Source of the DNA: Branchiostoma belcheri
Taxonomy: Eukaryota; Chordata; Leptocardii; Amphioxiformes; Branchiostomatidae
DNA length: 64,000 nt
Direction: 5' to 3'
Assembly: GCF_001625305.1 (NCBI RefSeq)
Contig: NW_017803876.1
Coordinates: 2,748,661 to 2,812,660, forward strand
Below, piece after piece: positions 23,276 to 35,200 of the stretch (its first letter is position 1; each line of letters opens with the position of its first letter). The translations under genes and the position numbers were made by a program. The notes below the pieces were generated by a model. The model saw only the letters and a program-made list of their open reading frames with translations, ran no database searches and was not told the DNA's origin.

Positions 23276-26200
23276 GTATGTAACATGCGAATCAAAGACT
23301 TGGCAAGCATCAACAGGGGTGCATGTCTGCTCGATTTAAAAGGTGCATGGATGTTTTTGGAAGGTAGCATGTAAAACAGCACGAGGTCGACAGGAGGCGC
23401 TGATGTAAAGTAAGTAGCCAACAAAATACGGTAAATCCTTATTTGGTCATAAGAGGACTCATTGTTGGCAATGGTTGCTGACATTGCTGATGAACAGTTG
23501 TGACGGCAGTACTGATGAAATTGTGAATAAACATTAAAGTACAAGATTGGCCGAGTTTTCAAACTTACATCAATACAGGCGATTGCCATGACAGGTGGTA
23601 ACGGGCCCGTTAGGCAAAAAATTGTGCGGAAGTTGGGTGATTTGCACACCAATAATTTTGCATATGAGTATACCAGTAATTAGTTCTTGACGTATGTCAA
23701 AGCCGGCCGATTACACGCAGGAAATATTTGATGTTCAGTTTTCATATGCTCACGTGTGTATGCAGTTTTCATACATCAGGTTTTTGTCCGCATCATGTGA
23801 AAATCGGGTCAATGAGTGTTACATGATATTTGGAAATTTGACAGAGCGGTTGGCTTGTCAACATTTTTCAGGGAATCTGAGGACAACAAGAAGCAGGTGC
23901 TCCTGGACCAGCTCCACAAACAGTTGGTGCCCCTGAGGGAGCTCCCACAATGCACCAGTCAACTGGAGGCTGTCCAGGCCCTGAGCGACGGGGTCTGCCG
24001 ACTGTACTTTCAACATGTAGGACAGAACAGGAACGTTGCAAAAAGAGCTGTCAAGGTCTGTATATTGTACTGAAACTACTCTGAAACATAAGACTTATCA
24101 CTTCTAAAATTCATTGTACTTGATGATATGTTCAAATATAGTATTTAGTGATGGTTTGGTTATGCACTATAATACAAAATGTATTCATAAAATGCAAGTT
24201 AGCCTGTTTTATTTTACATATAGCTTTTTGTAATTATAAAATGTTAGTTTATTCATAAAACATTGTAGACATATCATTGGTATGATAGATAAGTTTGATT
24301 TATTAGAAGGATACACATGACTCTAAATTATTTAATGTTTAATTTCTATGCTGTTACTTTCATTCATACATTGTACAATGTACATTGTACCATATTTGTG
24401 GTGTTGTTTTTCAGGTCCTGAAGGTGCTGCACAAACTAGATAAGTCAAGCATCGCCTCAAGACTTAAGGAAGAATGGAATCTTCTTCTTACAGATGTGTG
24501 GTCTTTAAGTGACCTCCAGAAAGGTGGGTTTGGTTAAAAAATTTAGCAAAGCACATACAACAGATAACTTTGGGATAAGCAATACCACATTGTGATTGCT
24601 ATGGAATGTGTAGATATTACTGTTAAAAGTAGTCAATCTGATTATTCTGCTGTTCTTTAGTATTCCAGTTATTGGACGAGCCAGTTCTAGTCAGGGAATA
24701 CATTCAGGATTTGTGGCCTCAGCTTCTGCTCAGTTTGGCTGGGACCTGGCAGCAACTCCACCTAGAGATCAGCTCCAGTACTGCACCAGCACTGATGATT
24801 GACAGGTGCTATTTAGCCACAAAGGTTAGAGGACTCCTGGGTTTTACTATCAGACATTTTTAAAATGCACAGTGTAACATCAATTAACGTAATGTGCTAG
24901 ACTAGGATTTTTTTGTTTGAGGTCCAATTCGCCAACTTGAATCAAGTTAATTCTACCATTTCATCTTCATTGAACAGGATGTGTCTTTCCCTTTTAGATC
25001 TCCTTGCAGCTGTTCCAGGTGCTTTCCTCAGGTGATGTTGGAATACAGCAGGTGTGTGAAGTGGGGACAGACACACCTGCCATCCATGTCATCAGTAGCA
25101 CCCTGCTGGAAGTCATCTTCAGCCAGGTAAGGGTTTCTACATGCATAAGTCACTTCCCTAGCATTACACACAGGTTTTGCAGGCATGCAGTGTGTTTGTT
25201 TGTATTGTTGGAAGTGTTGGACAATCTTGTTTTTAATGTTAATTTTACATCACCATACAAACAACCACTAAACAAAACACATTACATTTTGCAGGTTTGC
25301 AGTCTGGACTGTAAGCTGTTTGCCTCAAATGCTTTGGGTTTCTTGTTAAACATGTCAAGCAACCTCAAGGAGGCAGCAGGAACTGCCAATAAACTTACAC
25401 AAGCACCAGGTGTGTTGTGAAACTTTTCCTCTGTACTCTGAGTCTTATACAAATTACATGTGTAATTATATAAGTAAAAAAATTACTCACAATTATTAAT
25501 CCACTTGTTACAAAATGTATTGATTCTTCTCTTGATAATTCAAAAATTTGTGTCAGTGTGCGCCGTAATTCTGGCTCATTTTAGGACTTCATATTTTGTT
25601 TGCAGAAAAAGAAGGACATCAAACAGTGTCCACTGGAGATCTAAGGTTCGAGGTGACTGTTCCCAGGCTCACTGCTACTGACCAGTCCTGGTGTCAGGTA
25701 GTACTGGTCAGGGGACTGCTCACCTGTGTTAGACTGGACATCCTGCTCCAACAGGTGCAGGACAGTCAAACACACCAACAGGTAGATACAACACCTGTAT
25801 GTAATTACCTATGTATATAATAAGATGAACTGACATATCAGGCAGAAGACTGTAACTTGTTGTGTGTATACTGCTCTTCTGGCAAATACTAACAAAACAT
25901 GTCACTGAGTATTTGATTAAATTATTACTATCAACAGACTTTCAAACAAAAGAGCATGATTTTAATAATGAAGAAAGGGTTTTGCCATTTGATGTTCTAA
26001 TAACCAGTCCTGTTCACAATAATGACTGATGACTAGCGACTGCCAGCATAATGGAATATCTTCCTAACATTTATATAATCTAAACATTGTGTGTATTGGT
26101 GACCATTGTGCTCCCCTAAATCATCATGATTGTGTTTTCAACAGAAGAGTCTGTTCTTTGATGTCCTGTTTCCTCTGGTGACCAAGTTCTGTGGTGATGT

Positions 26201-29200
26201 TGGTGTCGGTGATATCCAGTATCACGCCTTCTATGGTAAATAGGACAAAAACTTTTCAATTTTCTTCACAGTGTAACATTGTACCTGCAGCTTCATGCTA
26301 CAACATAATGATTGAGATGTTAAGCTTTGTTTGAAGATGACAATATTACTGAACAATCATAGACTCAAAGTTAAGCAGCAGTGAGAGATTATGTGAAGAC
26401 TCAAATTCATCACTGGATAAACTATGATATTAGATAGGACTAGGGTTACTGTATTGTACAAGTGTAAAGTCATCTAAATTGGCCCTGTTTGCTCAAAGGG
26501 AGTGTTTGATGATGTCCAGTGGGACTGTGCACCATTCCCAGTGGCAGTTGTTTAAGCTGCTTGATTTGTACATTTCAGCTCTGGAACAGTGGCTGAAGAG
26601 AGCCAGGACAGATCTCCCCCACGTTCATGCCACCTCAGGGAGACATTTCCACACTGATGGACCCGTAACTACCACTGTGATGCAGTGTCTGTGGAACAAC
26701 TGGGAAAATCCTGTAAGCAGACTGAACTGTCTGTGGAATGAATGTTCATATTCAAGTTGCTCTAAAAGTCTAAGACAAAAGCAAAATACCGGTATATGAT
26801 GATTGTATTTTGGCATTACAAGGAGTGATGTGGGTGTGTGAAGGGATTATATTACAGACTGCAGCAACTTTCAATGGTAATTACTACTATAAGTATTACT
26901 ATTAAGAGAATGACATTGAGGTACACTAAGTATAAAGTTGTCCACTCTTGTACATGCAGTGAACATATTTTCTAGTTAGCCTCTTGATGCACAATGTATG
27001 TCAAAGCTACTCACTGAACCATCTGCTTTTGTTGGTGTAGATTGTAGGAGTCCCAGACTTGGTAAAGTCTGCTTTTGGTTTGTTACTGGCCTTACATCAG
27101 GAGGAAAACACACTGGCTGGACATACACGCAGCATGGTAGGTAATGTACATGTAGATGAATTCATATACTAGTAACATAAAAACTTTCCATAAGATCTTT
27201 AAATGATTTTTGATTCATGTGAATACAGTGTTGTAGCTGGCTATGTACTTGTGAAACGGAGATAAAGACATACAGGACAGTCTGGTACATTGTACAGTAG
27301 TACCAAGCCCAAGCCTTTTTTCTTTTAGAAAATTGAAATTTTAACAGTTGGAAAGTCCTTCTGTTGCTCACTGACATGTCACAGAAATATACCTCCTGCC
27401 CATTACATGTGTTTCAGCTGTTTGAGGACCTGTTTGTGAAGCTAGCAGGAACATCCTGGCATGTGAAGGGCAGATACATCCTTCTGGTGGAGCTCATCCC
27501 TTATGTGCAGGTGTTACAGGTTAGTCTGACACCACTCTGCACTCACAAACTAAGGTTGTCATGGGTATTGTCAAAAGAATGGACTTCTGAAACCTGTATG
27601 GTGAATAGAAATGATGATTAAATTAATTTTGCCTTTATGTTTTTCTTACCAACATGCTGATGTAAAATAACTTTAGAGTGGAGTAGTTTTAACATTGTGC
27701 ATTTGTCCTGGATTGGTTTGTCACACCAGGTGCTGAGGAGCCAAAACCACATCCCCACCCAGCTGGTACAGGCACTGTCCACCAATCACATCGCTCCTGC
27801 CAGCTCAGATGTGTACAGGGCCTTCCTGGTGGCAACTAGGTAACACTGATGGAAGAACTGGGGGGGGGGGGGGGAACCTCTGGTAGAAGTCTCTGTTAGA
27901 AATAAGGTTAATTACAAGACATCAACTTCCTGTTCATTGGAGCTGGCTTTAGAAAGTCTGCAGAATACAAAATATGTAGCTACATATATACTGCAATGTG
28001 ACATTTAGCTAAAATATTGTACCTGTATTAAGGTACTAAAGCAATATTATTAAGTATTTTTTCAATAAAAGGGTAATCCACCTGAGCTCATGGTTTTATG
28101 GGCACAGCAACCTGTTTTCATAGTACAATCTGTATTGTTCATCCAGTTGTATCATTTCAGGGAAGCATATCAGAAAGACGAGACGGCCGCAGCTGAAGTC
28201 TGGAGGGACGTCTGGCTGGAAACATTCATGTCTGCCATTTGCAACACAAATCAGTAAGGATATATGTCTTTTTTTTATTGACTTTGTTCACTGTCAATTG
28301 GCCAAGCTGGTAGTAGTAGGCTTACTTCTATTTGGAAAGATAGTGCAGGCAGTGCAAGCAATTTTTGTCCCATAGCCTGTCCCATAGCCTCTGGGTACCA
28401 GCCAGCTCTGTCCTCTGTTGTTCTTACAGTATATGCTATACATATACATATATGATATGCTATATCATGTCAACTCCATCTTCATTTTAACTGTTGCAAA
28501 ATACTGACAGAGATTATTTGTTCTTGTTTTGTTTGCCCCAGCCTGATACGACACAATGCTATGCAGCACTGGGTCCCCTGCACCCTGCGGCTGTTTCCCC
28601 AGGTGTTGTCAGTCATCACCACACGACTACAGGACAGGACATGTCTGGTCTCCGGTACCATCAGGCTCAGGGCACACATGGCAGTACTCAAGGCTGCCAG
28701 AACTCTCAACATTGTGTCCACCCATGATATGGTAATATTCACTGCAACAGTGATATTGATTACATGTTAATATACAAAAAAATGTTGAACATGAATTATT
28801 TGGTTATGGATTCCAGCCTAAGTACAAATGTACCAAAGCACTTTTCAAGTTTAGATATTTGTTTCATGAATTTAGAAAGCACAAAATAAAATGTTTTATA
28901 TTGATGTCATTTGCAAAGAAAGAAGATACAGTTGTTTGCTATTCTCAGTTTAAAGTGCTGTCTCTCCCATCCTTCACTGTTGGCAATTTTTCTTCATGTA
29001 TAAAAGTTCAAAATTTATTTTGCACTAATTGCAAAATACTTTAGGTGAATAGTCTATCAAACTTTTTATCTCTTACCTTAACTCCCACCAGGCCAGTGAT
29101 GTGATCAGGGAGGCCCTGTGGCACAGTGAGGAGGACGTCAGGGCAGAGGCTTTCTCCATCATCTGCTCCCATCCTAAGAAATCAGGTGGGATCTTTTACC

Positions 29201-32200
29201 AACAATGGCCTACATGTACTTTGTGGTATTCATAGTAGCTGTTCAAGTATACATGCAGGTGTAGAACTTGCAGTAAGTTACAGCACATAACTACTGTTGG
29301 CAGGAACAGACTGTGTGTTTAATGTTACCTTATTTCAAAACCATTTGGAATTATATGGATGTCCAATTAGAAGAAGAGAGATTATCTTTCCATGGGACTT
29401 TTGAAGAATCTTAAAAACTGACAAATTGTATCATCTAAAAATTATTATATAGATTAAGCATGTGGACTGTGAGAAATGTGGTCAGTGCACAAATTGCTTG
29501 TTTCGTGCACATTAATCTAGTAAATGAGGTTATTAGGACTCTTTAAGTGTCTCTTGTAGATTTGCACTGTTCATCTCTTGCCTGCACAACGGTCTTATAA
29601 TGATCTTGAAAGGAAGTTTGAGGTTTAAAGTAAGAAGTATGTTTATCTGGCAGGCAATCTCGGTTCTCTGTCCTAAGACAGTTTCGTTCTTTAACTAACA
29701 AGGTGTTTGATTGATCTACACTTGTGTCCTCAAATAACCTCACCTCAAACTGGATCCCCTCACTACCTCCATCCCCACCGCTGTCAATCAACTTGCTCAC
29801 AAACTTAAAAGAATTGGTGTGTTTCCCCCATGTTAAGATGAAGCTAGTTGCTAAACAGTAACAATTGTTCCTTAATTGTACAGCAGCATGTCGCTTACTA
29901 TTTATCTGACTCAATTCCTGCCATTTCCAGCCTGTGATAACCACTCCATTGAAAGAGAGTCATTAGCACATCTCATGTAGCAGGTAATAAGGGAGAGAGA
30001 AGATTGCTATGAGCCTAGTTTTGCCAGGAAGCTTTAGGGGGAAGCGATTCATCATTCTGGGAGAAGTACATGGAACTAAATGAAGTCATATATCACAGCC
30101 TTCAAGGACTGCCAATAGTTTGTCTCTCTTGCCATTCCATGTAAGATGATAAGATGACACAAAATTTGTAAAAGTTCCCAGAGGACACATTTACCAAGAC
30201 ATGAAGCATCACAGTACATATAGCTAGAGGCAGATAAGGGCAGTCACATTAAGCTACATCAGCAATTATTGGCATCCTTTGTCAAAAGTCATTATTTTAA
30301 GCTAAATGACAAGGTTCAAGTGTTATTTACAATTGTGACAAGTTGCTCTTCACATTGACCTTGAAGTTGTTAACAGCCAGTATAAGCCCACTGCTCTTTA
30401 CCAGGATGACACCCATTTATCAATTTGTTACAACACAAAGTTTTGAAATAACTATTTGACGTGAAATGTATATATAGGAAATCTTTTCATTCCACTTAGC
30501 TCCGACCTTAATCCTACTTTCATATTGTCAAGTACATATACCATGAATAATGAATGGTCAACATATTGTGAAAGTCACCAGATGGTTTTGTTGTTGTCAG
30601 AGTTTTGCTTACTAACTTTGTTTTGTTTGATATTTATTACTCCGTGAAGGAGGTCAGGACCTCCGGACGGAGTGTTGTAATCGGCTGATTTTTCATGTTC
30701 GCAGTCAAAACACTGGGTTCTCTTTGTGTAATCGGCACGCAATTTTATACGCCGTCTGCGGGCATGCCCGTGTTGATGCACGAATGTGTATTTTTGCCGT
30801 TGCTGCTTTCGCGGTCAATGTAATATCGCAGACGCACCCCTACAATTACGAGGCGAATTGGAATGGTCCAGAAAAACGCGTTGTTTGGAATAGCAGTGGG
30901 GTTCAAAAAAGTTCATGCAGATACGGGGTGGTTTTTATAAGTGGTTCCAGATGTTTTTGCCCATGGTTAAGAGATGCCAAGTTTTTTGGAAGATGTTCGC
31001 AGCCAAAACGCATTCCCCCGTACGTCGCATTTCTGTGTAATTTCGCATGTGGTGTTGCATTATGTCCGGGATGATGCACGTCTTTTTATTTTTACCGTAG
31101 CTGTTTTGATATTGGAGTAAATGCTTATTTTCGAAACATCCCCATTTCTTTGAAATGGTTTCGTCCGTTTATGCAACTGTTACTGCGCTAATGACGACCA
31201 GTCGCGCTGTCCTGATACACCGCGAATGTGCGAGTGTTCCCTGTAGACAGTCCCGGGAGTCATTTTTTTGCACATTCCAGGAGCCAAACCAAAATACGTT
31301 CATGAACCGAGTCCAAAAAACCGAAACGTGAAAATCGGATGATCGGACCTGATGTACATTTCTCTTTCTATAGATTGTACACACAATACACACATCTTTA
31401 GATAATCTGGCCATGGCAGGTTAAAAAAAAGTAACCCTGAATCATACTAGATTAGCGTAAATGCATGTTAATGCGTTCAAAACAAGAAAAAAATTGTTTC
31501 CGGGTATTAATCTNNNNNNNNNNNNNNNNNNNNNNNNNNNNNNNNNNNNNNNNNNNNNNNNNNNNNNNNNNNNNNNNNNNNNNNNNNNNNNNNNNNNNNN
31601 NNNNNNNNNNNNNNNNNNNNNNNNNNNNNNNNNNNNNNNNNNNNNNNNNNNNNNNNNNNNNNNNNNNNNNNNNNNNNNNNNNNNNNNNNNNNNNNNNNNN
31701 NNNNNNNNNNNNNNNNNNNNNNNNNNNNNNNNNNNNNNNNNNNNNNNNNNNNNNNNNNNNNNNNNNNNNNNNNNNNNNNNNNNNNNNNNNNNNNNNNNNN
31801 NNNNNNNNNNNNNNNNNNNNNNNNNNNNNNNNNNNNNNNNNNNNNNNNNNNNNNNNNNNNNNNNNNNNNNNNNNNNNNNNNNNNNNNNNNNNNNNNNNNN
31901 NNNNNNNNNNNNNNNNNNNNNNNNNNNNNNNNNNNNNNNNNNNNNNNNNNNNNNNNNNNNNNNNNNNNNNNNNNNNNNNNNNNNNNNNNNNNNNNNNNNN
32001 NNNNNNNNNNNNNNNNNNNNNNNNNNNNNNNNNNNNNNNNNNNNNNNNNNNNNNNNNNNNNNNNNNNNNNNNNNNNNNNNNNNNNNNNNNNNNNNNNNNN
32101 NNNNNNNNNNNNNNNNNNNNNNNNNNNNNNNNNNNNNNNNNNNNNNNNNNNNNNNNNNNNNNNNNNNNNNNNNNNNNNNNNNNNNNNNNNNNNNNNNNNN

Positions 32201-35200
32201 NNNNNNNNNNNNNNNNNNNNNNNNNNNNNNNNNNNNNNNNNNNNNNNNNNNNNNNNNNNNNNNNNNNNNNTCATACTAGATTAGCGTAAATGCATGTTAA
32301 TGCGTTCAAAACAAGAAAAAAATTGTTTCCGGGTATTAATCTCTTGAATCACGGCGCTGAATATTGACGCAAAAATATTTCGGGCATCGCGCGCCCTTCC
32401 CGCGTCACGTGTAGGCATCTCGCATCTCTGATTGGTTGTTGCGTCTTAAGATGACTGAGCCGACGCGCGTTTAAACAATTTTTCTTTGTTCGATTTATCA
32501 CACTTCACAGAGAATTGTCGCCAATGGCTACTTCTTTTTGTTGCAATATATAATACTTCACGGAGAATTGTCACCTATGGCTTCTTGTTTTTGTTGTTAT
32601 TGGAGTTTTGCTCACTAACTTTCTCACCTCCGTTGCACAGATCCCCTCTCCAGTGCAGAGGTTGGTCTCCTGCAGGAGTTCCTGCCCCTGAACATGAATA
32701 GTGATGCAGCAGCCTTCAGGCAGGTCGTCTGTAACAACATGAGGAAACTCATGGTCAGACTCAGGGATGGCAGGTGGGACTGCACAAAACTTAATCTATA
32801 TACCATTGATATATATCCACTGGGTTACATGTATTGAAAATAAGCATATTTGAAAGATCTCTGGTACAACACCCATTGGATGCATCTTTGGATGCAGTCT
32901 TTTAGGGTGATTGGCAGAATTATGTTGCTTGTTATAAAATGTTACACTAAGACTTAGTAATAAACAGAAGATACATTGAATATCACTGCACGTAGGCTTG
33001 AAGTAGTATTAGCTACTGTGCTGCATGGGACTCATTGTCTACTACTACTACTAGTCTTGTTTGTCTACTTTTGTGCAAACTGAACTTTGTATATTGTCAT
33101 TTCATGATGCTTTTAAGATTGATATTGTTAAATTGACTTTGTCTCCACTGCCACAGCTGGACTTTACTGAAGAAGATTCTGAAGACAAAGGCAACCGCCT
33201 CTAACAATGAAACAAAAACCCAGTTGATGCAGATCATAGGTACTGAAACAGCACTCAAGTACATGTGACTTGCTTCTTATGAACCAAGTCGTTAACTTTA
33301 TCTTATGCATCTAAACAACTGCTTTCGAAGCTTCTTAGTGTTTCTTATAAACCACAGACCGGCATGTACATGTATGGGTGTAAACATTGTCTGAATGTTG
33401 CTGATATCTTCTGCAGGGTTTGTGGATTGGCTTGTTGACCTGTGTGTGATGTCCACCTTCCCTGGTGCCTGCTACCAGAGGAGAAAAACAGGTAAAATTT
33501 TAAACAGTCACTCACTCACTATCCGGTTTATCGTCTGTTGTTCCCTGTCTTCCGAGGGTTAGACATGCTTGCACTCTGTGTGTGCTGTGTAATGTGCCGC
33601 GTAATGATCTATCATGTGTTCGGTATTTTCTAACCTCCAGCTATATACTAGTGACATCTTTGTTTTGTTTGTTTATAATTAATAAGATCATGTCCATTAC
33701 TTGCAGCACTGGAACTGCTGTGGATTGTGTATGACCACCTGACTTCTGATTGGGGAAATGAGCCCAAGACATCTGGTAAAGTCTTCTTGTCATCTTGCCA
33801 GCCTTCCCTAGCCTGTACAAGCCTTTTATAAATGTCATTATGATCAATTCTTCCAGACATTGTGCTGGCAGAGACAGATCACTCTGTCCGCCATTTCCCT
33901 TAGAGATGCCATACAAATGAGAAAGCAATATCTGACTTTGACTGATAGTGCTGTAGTTTCGCTATTGGACTTCCTCTCTGAAACACGTCTTTACCCAAGC
34001 ACTCTACTTGCCCTTTTCTTTATTTCAACATTAACCATGCTGCATTGAGTACAGGGAAGTCAGGTATGTTTTGGTGAAAGCATCAGTGCTGATTTTCTAT
34101 TCCCGTGGCAACCTAATGCAGTACAAGCATATTGCATTCAGACTGATAATAACCAAAGACTTCTTCATCTCTTCTAGCAAACTATCAAACTCTCTTAAAC
34201 TGGGCCAGAGCACAAGGAAGCTGGGATTTCTTTGCAGAGAGGTAAGTATCAATTTTAAAGATTGTGAAACATCCCCTTTCCCCATTCTGTTCTACCGTAA
34301 CACAGTCTGGTGTGAATTTTTCATTGCTCGTTATGTATCGTTTCTTAGGAATGCAGCTGCCTTGCTGAACTGCATGGAAGATGGATCAACTGAGGTTTGT
34401 TTTTAGTTATCCCTTTTTTCTTTAGACAGAACCAAAACCTTTGTCTAGCAATGGTCGATAGTGTTACAGTAAATATTGAGATCTGCAGACATCTTAGAAT
34501 GACACTTTTACATCAATGAAGGTTAGACATGCAGGTAATGAGATATTTAAGTAACAGTTACTCAAGCAACTGGACATATTTGGAAAATGGTCAGATGTTT
34601 TGGATAGCATCCACTACCTTTCAGTCTCTGAAATGTCTGACCATTTTCTAAACCAATCCAATTGCTTGAGTTAAACTGTTACCTTGGCATTTTTAGTTTT
34701 ACAACATTTTAGATTGAGTCTAAGCAGTACATTAATTTTTATTGATAATTTTCCCCATTTTCTGTATCTGCAGGTGCGTGAGCTGGCTTACCACCTCCTG
34801 CTCACATCCTTCCCCACCCCCTGGTGCTGGTGGGGCCTGGGGGAGGGGGAGACAGGGGACAGGCTGTTCAGTCATGCCAGGCAGCTGCTCCACAGCCCTA
34901 AGGCTCAGGAGTGTGAGGCCGGGGCACTCATCATCAAACTTATCTTCAACAAGTAAGGATATGGCTAGTTCTTCTTACAAATGCACCTGCACCTGGAGGT
35001 GGGCTCTGAGAACAATTCATTCAGCATGCTTAAGGCTGCAATAAGGTTTACAGTATTAAAGGTTACTCATGCTACATGGTTGTGTACATGTTTATTATAA
35101 TAAGTAAATCTACATTTTGTGCATGGCCTTTTTTGTAGTATTGGGCCAATTAACATCTAACCTTCATTGACGTATTAGGCCAATTAATCATTAGCTGTGC

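Larger units (their letters stand above)
30640..32565. mobile_element. Probable transposon-like insertion, interrupted by the assembly gap
   Basis: CTCCGTGAAG (30640-30649) and CTTCACGGAG (32556-32565) are perfect 10-bp inverted repeats at the two ends of a CpG-richer tract that differs from the surrounding intron. Next to the left end is the palindrome gaggtcaggacctc. A diverged direct repeat starting with atgttcgcag occurs at about 30695-30825 and again at about 30993-31120. No transposase or reverse transcriptase is recognisable. The ends are provisional. Confidence 0.45.
29186..32640 (+). other. THADA intron 15, holding an inserted repeat and an assembly gap
   Basis: This is one of the longest THADA introns. 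The left half (to about 30590) is ordinary A+T-rich intron with no gene seen. From about 30630 to 32600 the composition becomes richer in CpG and repeats appear. The acceptor cacctccgttgcacag ends at 32640. Confidence 0.7.

Noticed and set aside
23089..23652. Open frame of 187 codons on the minus strand over THADA exon 1
   Set aside because: It is antisense to the THADA start exon, has no recognisable domain, and does not join in phase to the FRMD6-like exons.
30724..31074. Plus-strand open frame of 116 codons inside the intron 15 insertion
   Set aside because: No similarity to transposases or other proteins that I can recognise, and it spans the boundary between two diverged internal repeats that do not conserve the frame.
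31461..32289. Long open frames on both strands
   Set aside because: They consist of the N gap translated as unknown residues.
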